This document shows positions 20,421-32,310 of a stretch of DNA of 64,000 nt, one piece after another; position 1 is the first letter of the stretch, and the number at the start of each line of letters is the position of its first letter. Under the pieces are notes generated by a model, which was not told the DNA's origin, searched no databases, and saw only the letters and a list, made by a program, of their open reading frames with translations. This DNA is from Polyodon spathula. Lineage: Eukaryota > Chordata > Actinopteri > Acipenseriformes > Polyodontidae. Both the position numbers and the translations under genes were made by a program. The stretch covers positions 3,718,914-3,782,913 of the forward strand of contig NC_054572.1 of the NCBI RefSeq assembly GCF_017654505.1, written 5' to 3'.

Positions 20421-21172
20421 AATATTTTATATATAGCGCCTTTAAAAGCAACATCTCAAATAAACAAAACAGGAAATAAAATCATAATCTTTAAGCTAGA
20501 TTTAACTTATAGAATAAACTGTTGCATAACTGATGTGAAGCTGGTAAAGTAATGGAACAGTTAGGTTTTAGCAGCCGATCAACGGTAGAAAACAGGTATC
20601 TGGGATTACCGAGATTATTCTCAATAATATCTGAAAATAGCTAGATCTGGCTGCTGCCATAGCATCCATTTGTGCAGATGTACCATTGAACCAGTATCCC
20701 GCCACCTCCACTCACTTTTACGACAGCAAGCCTTAGTAGTGCAGAGTTGGATGGTATATCAAGGAGCATGGCGAGTATAATTGACAGACCTGGTCCTAAC
20801 TGGGGCCAGGGTGGCAGAAATATTTACTAGGGAGCTATTGAAAAGCTGCACCTTTTCCTCCAGTGTAATAGAGTGAGAGAAAGCAAAGAGTGAGAAAAGA
20901 AAAGAATCAGGGAAGCTAGCAGGGTCAGCTGAACACCAGTTTCGAAACCTTACTGAGCATGTAGGGATAATGCGAGTGACAATAAGTTCCATATCAAGCA
21001 AAATAGCCATATGGTCAGATGTATCCAAATCCAGAGTAGTTGGATGGAAAGCAAGAGGGCAGTTATTAAAAACTAAATCCAATGTATGACCTCTGCTATG
21101 CATCGGAGTATAAACAGACTGAGTGAGACCAAAGCATTACAAAAGAGCTCAGAATTCCACGGCCAGACTCTA
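20421..21172 (-). mobile_element. second LINE nested in the CR1/L2-like copy
   Basis: A 752-bp insertion splits the host LINE within codons just before its FADD. At one end it has a LINE-type 3' tail (on the minus strand ...ggcgctatatataaaatatt). At the other end a minus frame (21103-20759) reads GHTLDLVFNNC...LDTSDHMAILLDMEL, the C-terminal part of an APE-type LINE endonuclease. Because it passes from endonuclease to 3' UTR in so short a length, the RT must have been lost by internal deletion. AAAT occurs at both junctions as a probable short target duplication. Confidence 0.75.
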
Positions 21173-21720
21173 AAATTGAACAAGTTTGCTTACTATACCA
21201 GAATCTAAGTCATTAATGTAGATCAGGAATAGAAGAGGACATAATATTGATCCCTGTGGTACTCCACTGGTTACCTCGCCCCATTTTGAGGTTTCTCCTC
21301 TAATCAGTACTTTCTGTTTTCTACATGTAAACCACTCCCTAATCCATATGCGTGCATGCATTTCCTTGAATCCCTACTGCATTCAATTTGAGAACTAATC
21401 TTTTATGCAGGACTTTGTCAAAAGCTTTCTGGAAGTCTAAATAAACCATGTCATATGCTTTGCAATTAATTGATGATGGTGCATCCTCGAAAAAAATCAA
21501 ACAGGTCAGTTAGACATGATCTCTTTCTTAAAACCATGCTTACTGTCTCAAAGGATATTGTTACCATATGGGTAGTTTTCCATTTTGGATCGTATTACAG
21601 TTTCCATACGTTTACATATAATAGAAGTCAGGCTTGTTGGTCTGTAGTTACCTGGTTCGGTTTTGTCTCCCTTTTTGTGGATCAGTATTACATTTGAAAT
21701 ATGATCTATGCTTGGGCATC
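21173..21720 (-). mobile_element. CR1/L2-like LINE, RT start of the interrupted copy
   Basis: Minus-strand peptides ILIHKKGDKTEPGNYRP and TSGVPQGSILCPLLFLIYIND with LVQF at the junction are classic RT motifs of this group. LVQF here and ADDSKIG at 20412 are contiguous in the family, so the two blocks are one copy. The 5' end is truncated near 21715. Confidence 0.88.
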
Positions 21721-22956
21721 TCACACAATCTATCCCCAGACCTAACCATGTGAGGTGAGACCCTGGATAGCAATCTGACCAGCCCAACCCCTCCTGTAGA
21801 GATACAAGTGCATCTTCCCAAGAGGAGATGGAATACGAGTTTCTATCTGCTGGGCCGCAGGGCTAATACAGGGACAGGATTTAACTCCATGCCTCATCTT
21901 GACATACCCAGTAAGCAGCTGTATTCCTTGTTTAATGAAATACATAAATAATTATGTGAATAAATAAAATACAGCCACGCTAAAGCTTTAATTACCCTAG
22001 GTCATTAATGCATTCACTCCATGCTGCTTCCACCTTGTACAGACCTGCTTTCACCAGAAGGATCTGTTCTAGGATAAAGGTCACAGGATGCAAGTGCATT
22101 CCCTGACATCTCCACAAGGTGGAGCTAAAGCATTGCAGCTGGTGAAAGCCGGTGGCTGGTGGTGCAGCAACAAGCAAAGGGAGGTACAGGCACAGTGCTG
22201 CTTCACCAGGTCTGGTTCAGTCTTTCTGTGGAGGATGGGAGAATCCTTCACAAATGACATGAACAAGAAGGCAAAAAACCCAAACAAACAGGAATCCCCA
22301 CTTGCTGCAAACAAGTACCAAAGAGAAAGTCCTGTCCCAAATAAACCACTGGAAACTCTGGTTTACTTCATGTGGTATTCAGTAGATCTACAAGGGTTTC
22401 TCCCTAGCTGGTACTAAGGCTGAGCAGTGAAATAATAATTGCAATGTTTGAGAAGGATTTGATACTGATGCAGTGTTCCATAGAACACATGAGTGCATTT
22501 TTCCTTTGCCATACCTTTCTTGGCTTACATGCTTCACCATGCTGTGTTTAATGCTCCATGCTGTCTTTTTACTATGAGAAACCTTTACAAACGTAAGGAG
22601 ACTTAGCCGTTAAGCTATTTCGTGTTCTGCTTTGTTTTATACTGGGAGCTCTGATAAAGATGGTCTGAGGCAAAACTGACCAAATTCAATGAACTTTCTG
22701 GTGATATGTTAATCAAAACACATGCTTATGCATTTCCCTTATTACAAAGATACAAGCATGCCATGGGGTATCTGAGCATAGTACATGAATAGACACCCAT
22801 TCCACTTTCGTGCCCAATACTTCATCTTAACAAGAAATAAAGCTAGCAAGGACCCTTTAATGTATTGTATTGCAGTTGAGACTAAACCACTGCCAAAGTG
22901 TTACAAAGTTCTAGGCTTGTCTGAGTTCACTTCTTTGCAGTTTGATGATTTATTTA
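21721..22956. other. unassigned DNA
   Basis: No gene or repeat family recognised. The frame at 22088-22417 has no recognisable motif. Confidence 0.4.
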
Positions 22957-23056
22957 ATTTTTTTTTTTTTTTGTGTGTGTGTGGGGGGTGGGTGGGTGGG
23001 TGTGTGTGTGTGTGTGTGTGTGGTGGGGTGGGGGGGGGGGGGGGGGGGGGGGGGGG
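22957..23056. repeat. T16 / (GT)n / G27 compound tract
   Basis: About 16 T, then GT repeats broken by GGGT blocks, ending in an unbroken run of 27 G at about 23030-23056. It could form G-quadruplexes. Homopolymer length is a likely sequencing weak spot. Confidence 0.95.
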
Positions 23057-23335
23057 TTGGGAACTGTACATTTCCAGACAGTCTCACAGAGTCCAAAAAA
23101 TATATATTGGCAAGATTAGTTGTCTTTTCTCAGAAGGGAAAAAAAGGCAGAACAAGTATGACAGGAATGTGATGGAAACACTAGAGGAATTTTGCTGTGC
23201 CTGGATGAGACAGCAGCCCTTCTTGTGATAGGAAATGTACCTTCAACACAGTATAATCCTTGTGTTTTCTTTAAATTAGCCGAGCTAATCAAGGATGAAT
23301 GAGCAACCCTGCAGAAAAAAAAGCATCTCTGAGGC
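23057..23335. other. unassigned spacer
   Basis: No recognised feature between the G-run and the minisatellite. Confidence 0.4.
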
Positions 23336-24405
23336 TGCCACAGCACTGAGCCACAGCACTGACAGCACTGAGCCACAGCACTGACAGCACTGAGATACAG
23401 CACTGACAGCACTGAGCCACAGCACTGACAGCACCGAAATACAGCACTGAGACACAGCACTGCACTGACAGACACAGCACTGAGACACACACACTGACAG
23501 CACTGAGACACAGCACTGACAGCACTGAGAGCACAGCACTGACAGCACTGAGCCACAGCACTGAGACACAGCACTGACAGCACTGAGACACAGCACTGAG
23601 CCACAGCATTAACAGCACTGAGACACAGCACTGAGAGCACTGAGACACAGCACTGAGAGCACTGAGATACAGCACTGAGAGCACTGAGACACAGCACTGA
23701 CAGCACTGAGACACAGCACTGACAGCACTGAGACACAGCACTGACAGCACTGAGACACAGCACTGACAGCACTGAGACACAGCACTGAGAGCACTGAGAC
23801 ACAGCACTGAGAGCACTGAGACACAGCACTGAGCACTGACACACAGCACAGAGCACTGAGACACAGCACTGACAGCACTGAGACACAGCACTGAGAGCAC
23901 TGAGACACAGCACTGGGACACAGCACTGAGACATAGCATGACAGCACACTGACAGCACTGAAACACAGCACTGGGACACAGCACTGACATCACTGAGACA
24001 CAGCACTGACAGCACTGAGACACAGCATGACAGCACTTGACAGCACTGAGACACAGCACTGACAGCACTGAGACACAGCACTGAGACACTGCACTGACAG
24101 CACTGAGACACAGCACTGACAGCACTGAGACACAGCACTGAGAGCACTGAGACACAGCACTGGGACACAGCACTGAGACATAGCATGACAGCACACTGAC
24201 AGCACTGAAACACAGCACTGGGAGCACTGCAGACACAGCACTGACAGCACTGAGACACAGCATTGCCACTCACACTGAGACACAACTGGGCACTGAGACA
24301 CAGCATGCAGCACTGAGACTCAGCATTGCCACTGACAGCACTGAAACACAGCACTGGGACACAGCACTGACATCACTGAGACACAGCACTGAGCCACAGC
24401 AGCAT
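23336..24405 (+). repeat. 11/22-bp CAGCACTGA minisatellite
   Basis: About 1.07 kb built from cagcactga with gaca, gaga or gcca linkers, mostly as a 22-bp dimer gacacagcactga + cagcactga. All three minus frames stay open over hundreds of codons because the unit lacks stops. These Cys/Val/Ser-rich peptides are artefacts. Near the right end the units change to include agcattgccact, the core of the next array. Confidence 0.95.
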
Positions 24406-24449
24406 TGATTACCAGCTCAGCCTCTTGCAGCTAGTCCGATCCACTTAAG

Positions 24450-24893
24450 GAGGAAATGGGAAAGCATGCAGTCCTGCACAGCATTGCCACTCACAGAGCA
24501 AATGGGAAAGCATGCAGTCCCTCAGCATTGCCACTCACAGAGGGAATGGGAGAGCATGCAGTCCCTCAGCATTGCCACTCACAGAGGGAATGGGAGAGCA
24601 TGCAATCCCTCAACATTGCCACTCAGAGAGGGAATGGGAGAGCATGCAGTCCCTCAGTATTGCCACTCACAGAGGGAATGGGAGAGCATGCAGTCCCTCA
24701 GCATTGCCACTCACAGAGGGAATGGGAGAGCATGCAGTCCCTCAGCATTGCCACTCACAGAGGGAATGGGAGAGCATGCAGTCCCTCAGCATTGCCACTC
24801 ACAGAGGGAATGGGAGAGCATGCAGTCCCTCAGCATTGCCACTCACAGAGGGAATGGGAGAGCAGTTCCTCAGCATTGCCACTCACAGGGGTT
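24450..24893 (+). repeat. 44-bp minisatellite
   Basis: About ten copies of a 44-bp unit containing gcatgcagtccctcagcat, tgccactcacagaggga and atgggaga. The first and last copies are variant. A 44-bp unit shifts frame at each copy, so all three plus frames are open without coding meaning. Confidence 0.96.
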
Positions 24894-27800
24894 CCTGTGG
24901 AAAGTTTAATCTCTATAGTATTCAGTATAAAGTTATAAGTGCCCCCCCACCCCCTGTTTCTGAATGTTGCGAAGGTATTATATCTGACTGAGAATGCCAC
25001 TTTGTGTAGAATGTTGTAATGGCAGGATTGTAGTGACAGATACAGTGAATAAGTCTGAACAGTTTTTGTAATCATTGTAATTAAATTCACTGGTTTAAAC
25101 ACTGTCACCTTTTAAATATTAAATTGGACCACATTTTTGTTGCTTTTATGACAATAAATACACCAAAGAGACTCACAAACTGTCAGGGATGTTGCACTGT
25201 ACAATATACACAGTGTTGCACTCTACAATATACACAGTGGTGACACCTTCATTTTAAACTGAACATAGCACCCTCCCACTCCCCGATGGCTGTTCATGCC
25301 ACATCCCCCCCTCCCCGCCCCGCCCCGGCACTGTTTACTCCCAGCGGAGGGAGAGGCAGGGTGACTTCAAGGGTCTTGAAGTGCCCTTGTTGAAAGTTGA
25401 AATTCTCCAGAAATCCAATAGGTGGCATTGATAATATTACTATTATAGAATTGACAACCAATTAATATTATGCACTTAGTTCAGTTATATTACTGTGCTC
25501 AACTTACAGGGCTGGGATTGCGGTGTTGCTATATAATCGGATTCAAACCAGGATCTTTTAGTGTCCTGGGAAATCCCAGGACACCTTCATCAAAACCGGG
25601 AGGATCCAGGGAAAACGGAGAGATGGCAACCCTAGTCTATATTTGATCATATCTTTACACAGGGCTCACTTGCGAAACGGACCATTGATCTCGATGGGTA
25701 AGGCAGCACCATCTTACTGTTTTACAGACCCCAAATGTAGACAACGGGGTACCAGTCCACCGTATTCCCTTCAACAGACCTGTACTATTGCTTTGGGGAG
25801 CTTGGAAACCACTAGAAGCCTCCTTCAGTGAGGGTGCAGAACGTATCCCTGCATGTTACACCTGATCCTGTACAGCAAATAGAGGGACACAGTCATTGAC
25901 TATCGGCCACAGCGATGACTGTGTCTCTCCTCTGCTTACGCTGTGCAGAGTCTCTCCTTGACAGACCAATTGAGCTGCTGTTGCCCTGCTTCTTTCTGGG
26001 TGTGTTGTTTTCTGCATTTTCCCTTTGTCACTACAGACTGGATTGCTAACAGTAGGTTTAACGCTCCACTGACATCACGAACACAATACCCGACTGTCAC
26101 TCCAAGATGAAGTTTGAATTTGACTCAGCATTGAAGTGGCTTCTTGCTGCATGAATGCACAGGATCAGTCAATTTGCAGGCTCTTGCAGTCTGAGAGCAC
26201 CTGTATGTGACAGGAACCCTATTCTCTCTTTCAGACTCTGTTCCTGGTCTAAATCAGCCATCACTCAGACTTTCCACTAGATCAGTTGTTGCTCACAACA
26301 GTTCTCAGACCAGCTCAGGAAGCTGATCGCTGGACATGGCGAGATTACATTTTAAACACTTTCAAACTTGCTTGTTCCCCCGACAATAACTAAAGAAACA
26401 GGTGAAGCTCTGTTATACTACTGTGCACTGCATTCCCATATAGAGCAGAATGTGTGTAAACATGCAACGTTAGATTTGAACTATACTATTCTCTTGCGAC
26501 CCTGTGCACATTATAATAGTTCAAAGAGGAATAAAGTCCAATGGACATAATTTTTTGGACTTTTTTTGTTCTTGTTTTGTTTACATTGAAGCACATTAGG
26601 TATTTATTTTAATATTGACTTTGCTCAAATTAAGACAATATCAAGCAATCAAGGTTTAGTAATATTCATTCTGTCAACATTTTAGCTGTATCGTTCTCAG
26701 CAGGCAGGATTCATTGAGTGGTTGATAAAGCTCACTCACCTGGAAGAACAGCTGGGCCCGAGCCCAACGATGGGGTCGCATGCTTTTGTTATGTGCTTAC
26801 CCAGATGAACAGCATCTCAGATTGGATGCAAATATAGTGACTTCTCAAAACAAATGAATATCCTCTCAAATGAATATTATCAGAGCAGCCCCCGCCATTC
26901 CAGTCAATCATTCGGGTTGCTTTGGGGGAGTTTACCACCTCAGGCATTATTTTTATTCACCCTCTTCCTACCCACAATATTTGCGTGATAATAAAGTCCT
27001 ACGCTTGTCATGGGTCTCCCTCTGGCATTCTGGCAAAATACATTTGTACTAAATTATCGCTCTTCCTGGTTCGCTCAACCTGTTGTGACCCTGGGATCCA
27101 GGGAATTAAAAAGGTTACCAAATGAATAGAATAGTTTAATCCATTCCATTGCATATTTAATCAAGGACTCACCAGATGAAGTGGGACACATGAGAATACC
27201 TGGAGCTGGCTTCGCACCCTTGGCTACATAACAACGTTTTTTGTGATGAAGTTCTTTTAGATAAAACAAATCCAAATGCTTGTGTCCAAGTACATTGCAT
27301 CAACACTGTCAAAGGTTCTGTATTTGCGGACATGGTTGGTGGCTTCGAAGGTTGTGTGGAAGTGGCACGTTCTAAATCTCCACCCATCAATTACAAACAT
27401 ACCACCTCCAATCACTTTCATACACCCTGGCCATTTGGTTTTCTCACACGTTAATTTCCAAAAACAGGGTGATTGATTCCAAAAAAAGGGGCTGATATTA
27501 ATTCCAACAGGGCCACTTTCTCAATCAAGCCTCAATCAGCATCAAACTGCCTTATAAAATCTGTCGCTAATTTCCCTACCCGAGCAAATAAATAAGAGCT
27601 TAGACAAATCAAAGGACATTTTTAAGAGGCACTTGAGATGTGTGATGTTTCTTCCAAGGGGAAGCGCTATGGTTAACGACACCCCCACTTCTTCAACACC
27701 ATTGATCTTTCACTAACTGCTAGCACTGGTGAATTTCACTAATGAGCACTTACAGTTCTCTCACACTCGCACCTCCTCTTGTTCAGTGGACAATCCCTTC

Positions 27801-28196
27801 CCACCTTGAGAGCGCTCAACACAAAGCCGCTTGTAATGTTCTCTCGTGTGTCCAAGGGGTGGAGGAACGTGCCAGTAACAGGACGTGTACTGCAGGGGAC
27901 ACAGGGCTGACTTTGTATGTGCCACGTGCATCATTTCTGCAGGCTGTGAGGCCTGCAAGCCAGAGTAATTCTGCATTAAACAAAATGTATGTAGGTCACT
28001 CTTGTGTCAAAGTAGGTCATCAACCTCAGCCCAGATTTAAGCTCAGCTCAGCAATAGCATGCAAATCCTGGGGCCATGGTGTGGGAGAATTCAAGGGCTC
28101 ATTATGGGGGTCATTAAAGGGTCACAAAGATAACCTCTGGAGCCACAATTTACAACAGGGGGTTATGCCCAAGAAAAAAAACTGTATGCCTTAAAC

Positions 28197-28197
<1 letters not shown>
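24894..28197. other. unassigned DNA
   Basis: Contains two tandem copies of a 28-bp phrase (tgcact...tacaatatacacagtg, about 25185-25245) and a GC-rich spot with cccgccccgcccc (about 25313-25326) that could be GC boxes. The 150-codon frame at 27742-28194 has no family resemblance and no exon-like signals. No gene is claimed. Confidence 0.4.

Positions 28198-28250
<53 letters not shown>
28198..28250. repeat. (TTA)n microsatellite
   Basis: About 17 units of TAT/TTA. Confidence 0.97.
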
Positions 28251-28369
28251 GTTCAAGTGCTCTATGCCTTTACTCAGCTCATCAGGAGATTTTGAGCAGT
28301 TCTAAAAAGAAACTTGGTGATTTCTAGTTTTTAGTGGGTTTTTTTTTTTTTTCCTTAAGAGAAAAGCAG

Positions 28370-28500
28370 TGAGTGAAACCCTATGAGTGCTATGAGCATG
28401 TGTGTGGCTCCAGGCTCATATTGAGTGTATGCTTATTTAATACAAGGAAATGTTAGATTGCATCTGTAGTGTCTGGAGTAGAAACGTTTCTGTATATTTC
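28370..28500 (+). repeat. interspersed repeat, copy A
   Basis: Shares gtgctatgagcat, a caaggaaatgttag block and tctgtagt.tctgg.gtagaaa.gtttctgtat with 30580-30720 in the same orientation, at roughly three-quarters identity by eye. Family unknown. Confidence 0.6.
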
Positions 28501-28602
28501 CGACCCTCCTCTCTGGCACTCGGTACCGACCCCTACCGACATTCAAAGCCTTTTTTTGTGTAAAATCGGACAAATTTCCAGTGTAAACATAACGGTAACA
28601 TT

Positions 28603-28628
28603 AAAAAAAAAAAAAAAAAAAAAAAAAA
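28603..28628 (+). repeat. poly(A) run
   Basis: 26 A in a row. It could be a retroposon tail, but no element body was recognised before it. Confidence 0.9.
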
Positions 28629-30579
28629 CAAGGTTTGAAAACTACATTAACGTTATAACCTGTTCACATGGAAATAATTCAATCTTCTTTTTATTTATTT
28701 TTTTAATTTGCTGTTGGTTACAATTTATGAATCACGCGGCCCAGCTTCTGCGAAAGCAGCGTCCCTTCTAGAGATACATTTCACTTTGCTGTCATATTTT
28801 AATCAAAACTTTACATGGCTTTGCATAGCCACTTAGATTTGCATTCTCTTCAGTGAATATAACTATATCATCATTTTTCCAAACAGTACATTAGAAGTAG
28901 CCTCCCCTTTCCTGCAGCGGATCTTTCCACGGCGACATGCTTGAATATGTGTAACATCTCTTTCATACATGGATGTGGATTTATTACTAGTTGACTTGCT
29001 GCCCACATAGCAAAACAAGATATGTAGAATATCTCTTTCATATATGTTTAGGTCTAATCAATCTACACACCACGTCGCAACCAAAAATGCGTCTCATATG
29101 GAGAGCTCAGAGAAGCGTCTCGCCCACGTGGATTCACTTACACTTATACAGTACATAACCAAGGCCCTACCTATTTCACAGCCGTGCAAAACGCGACAAG
29201 GACTGTGAAATTCATTCTTCACCTTGAAAGCTGTCTATTCTGTGTACTTTTACCCTGCACTATATCCATTTAAATTATGTGCCTCGGTCCAAGTTCCTGA
29301 TGGGATTATAAACTTGTTTCAATTTCAAAAAGAAAACAGGACACGATTTATTGATTGACTCTTAACAGCAGCCAGTAACCACTCTGGGCTCTCCTCACTG
29401 ATTGGTAGATATGGGCTTAGTATCTTAGGAGATCTCAACTGATATTTTTAAGTGAACGTTTCGAGTGTGTCCAAAATGACATTTAAAAAATCTACAATAA
29501 TTACTGCAGCGGCTCATGTATAGTAATTTAGCATTCTACTGGTGGAAAACTATTTTGTACAACCTGCAATGTTTCATTGGATCACATACAGCGGCATTTA
29601 GACGCAGACAGCAATCAAAAACAAAAAAGGTTACGGATAGTGCATTGGTTCAAAATGAAAAGGTTAAAAAAAAAATCTGAAACAGCGCCACATGACAACA
29701 TAGTAATGTTAAATAGGGTTAATTTCACTCAAGACAGGCGGCTACAGTTGGGACTGATTATAAAATACATTAACAAACCAGGTTACTGTTGATCTCAGCA
29801 TCATTATCCTATATTTGTTCACAGACGTATATTCTCAGTAACTTTTAGAATCAACACAGATTACGTTCTTGACAGTAAGTTAATATATACAAGACACGTT
29901 TTTAATTTCATGGAATATTCGATTTCATTAAAATTTAATCGATATGTTATCATGAGGTCCCAGTCGATAAATAATTTGATTATTATCGTTATCGTTACAA
30001 GCCTAGTGGCTACCCTTCCCATCAGTACAGAGACGAGGCAGGAAGCAGCCTGCTTGTAAACAAGCCTTTGTAAAAGTGTGCTAACACGGCATCAAGCTGC
30101 TAAAGTAGACACGTCTACAGTAGCTGCTTGGTTTCGTTTCAATCCTTACTCTGTAAACAAAAAGAGAAAGAAAGAAACACAAATTAATATATTATAACAA
30201 TATCAAAATAATATACAATATATTTTACACAGAACCGGAACGTGAACGAACATGGTGAAAAATATTATTATTTTTATTATTTTTTTTTTTTCATTCTCCA
30301 AGGGAGTAGAATTTTGCACAGCCGAAGGAGTGCTAAGAATCCCAGGAAGGACGGCACTGGAGCCACAGGCTTCCTGCGAGGCAATAGGCCGCGTCGGGAC
30401 TTTACCACCACTCGGCTGAAAACACAAGAAAAGCTAGAAATAAACTATTTTACTTCAGCGATTCAGTATTTTAATTTAACATTTAAAAGGCAAAGCTAAA
30501 AAATTAGAAAGGTGATAATTTATGAAGTTTCATGTTCGGGTGTCTTAAAGGGGAAACACCCATTAGTAATTAGGACCAT
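28629..30579. other. unassigned DNA
   Basis: No gene recognised. ATCGTTATCG-type sequence near 29983-29997 resembles ends of some degraded transposons, but no element can be delimited. Confidence 0.35.
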
Positions 30580-30720
30580 AAAAATGCTATGAGCATATGT
30601 GAGTCCCCAGGTCCTGCATATTTCAAGCATATGCCTATTTAACAAGGAAATGTTAGTCTTTATCTGTAGTCTCTGGTGTAGAAATGTTTCTGTATGTGCC
30701 CACTGGTTTTTATCCCTTTG
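30580..30720 (+). repeat. interspersed repeat, copy B
   Basis: Partner of 28370-28500: atgctatgagcat, aacaaggaaatgttag and tgtagaaatgtttctgtat match in the same order. Confidence 0.6.
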
Positions 30721-31108
30721 AAGTCTCACATCAAATACAGCAGTAAATACAAAAACTATTTAAAAATCAATACAAATTCCTAAACTTCTGAATCACAGGA
30801 TTGCTTTCCAGTGTCAGCAAAATGGAACTTTTTTTAAAGGAACTGACAGTTCTATCAGTGCCATTGCTCTTGCCTGTTCACAAACATCAAAGAGCATGTT
30901 GTAATGGATGCACATATCTCCCTTCAGCAAACGCATAGTCATCATGCAAACAGAATGTACGCTATCAGAGATGCTTTCCATCAGGCCTGTTCCAGTAACA
31001 GGATTTTTTTCTTCATACTGTGTTGAAGGGTTGCCATGGTGTTGCAAGAAAAAATGTTCACGGCAACATTCTGGTAAACACATTCCAGTTGATCTCTTAA
31101 ACTAAAAA

Positions 31109-31110
<2 letters not shown>
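30721..31110. other. unassigned DNA
   Basis: Only short frames. No recognised feature. Confidence 0.35.
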
Positions 31111-31183
<73 letters not shown>

Positions 31184-31187
31184 AGAG
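31111..31187. repeat. (GA)n microsatellite
   Basis: About 38 GA units with one extra G. It is an uninterrupted (TC)n site with no LINE, in contrast to the occupied site at 1933-8634. Confidence 0.97.
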
Positions 31188-32157
31188 CTGCCTACATTGA
31201 TAGCTTGTGCTAAACAGCTTCAGAATGAACTCATCTTCAAAAGGTTAAAAATTCATTCTCTCAGCCAAAAAGAATCATCTGTCCCAGGTGTTCTCATACC
31301 AGAGTAATCATTACTTGAGGTTTATAACAGGCAGCTGGAATGCCATGTTATGTTGTTCATACTTTGGTGAACAGTACAGTTATGCTGGCTTGTTGCATGC
31401 TGCCTGGCTGAATGGTTTAACTACATGAGAAGAGATATGTGTGTGTTGGGGGGGGCACCCTTGTTTATAAACCATAACATCAAAAAGATATGTTTAATAG
31501 TTTAACCCTTACGAGGCTGAGGTATGTGAGCATCAGCACTTTACACTATACGTTATTAACCTCTAAAGAAAAAAAAAAAAGTTTCTGTAGCAATTTTATA
31601 GCACCCTGCAGAAACTAAGCAAATGGTTCCAGACACGTTGTTCTGGAGAGCAGACGTTAAAGACAGGGCTTCACAAGGGAAGTTTAATTCTGTGTTTAAT
31701 TCTGTCACTTAAATCGTACTTTGTAAGAAAGAGGAATGATCTATCCCATCCTGCTGCTCGTGACATTTCCAGAGAAGTCGACTTGTTTTTCTTTCTCCGA
31801 AGGCACTCCAGCCTTCCAAGAAAAGCCTGGAAAAGCGTGTTTATACTGGACCTGTCTGTTTTTATTAATGGTCATTGAGGCAGATGGCTTGCATGGTGGA
31901 GCTGAGGCACGGCACTCTACAATGTCTTTAGAGGATGATGGATTTCACTGCTAATGGCACAGACAGACACTTTATATATTCATTTTTTTTTTCTGTTGGG
32001 CGTTCTGAAGACTGCAATGCTGAGCGCAGCTGTAGCTGTACTTTGGGCCCACTGTTTCTGAAACTATCACAGTTCCTGTCTTAACCAGGACTTAAACACT
32101 GTTCATTTTATATTTGTAACAACAAAGACAGATTCTAGCACCACTGTGTATTGATCA
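31188..32157. other. unassigned DNA
   Basis: No gene or family recognised. Confidence 0.4.
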
Positions 32158-32310
32158 GAGCTGCTGGTTTGCTGGTTTTCAATGGGTTGTGCTGGTTTGG
32201 TTTGCTGGTTTTCAGTGGGTTGTACTGGTTCAGGAGACTTTCTGCTGGTTTGGTTTGCTGGTTTTCAATGGGTTTTACTGGTTCAGGAGACTTGCTGCTG
32301 GTTGAGCTGA
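32158..32310 (+). repeat. short GCTGGTTT tandem repeat
   Basis: Three imperfect copies of a 40-60 bp phrase built from gctggtttgctggttttca, gtgggtt and actggttcaggagact. Confidence 0.85.

Noticed and set aside
23116..24354. 412-codon Cys/Val/Ser-rich open frame and its overlapping frames
   Set aside because: All three minus frames are open because the repeat unit lacks stops. No signal of a real protein.
24456..24991. Three overlapping approximately 150-codon frames in the 44-bp array
   Set aside because: A 44-bp unit rotates through all frames, so each looks open. It is a repeat artefact.
27742..28194. 150-codon open frame as a host gene
   Set aside because: No recognisable motif, no splice signals, ordinary composition for chance in GC-richer sequence, and an antisense frame of similar quality.
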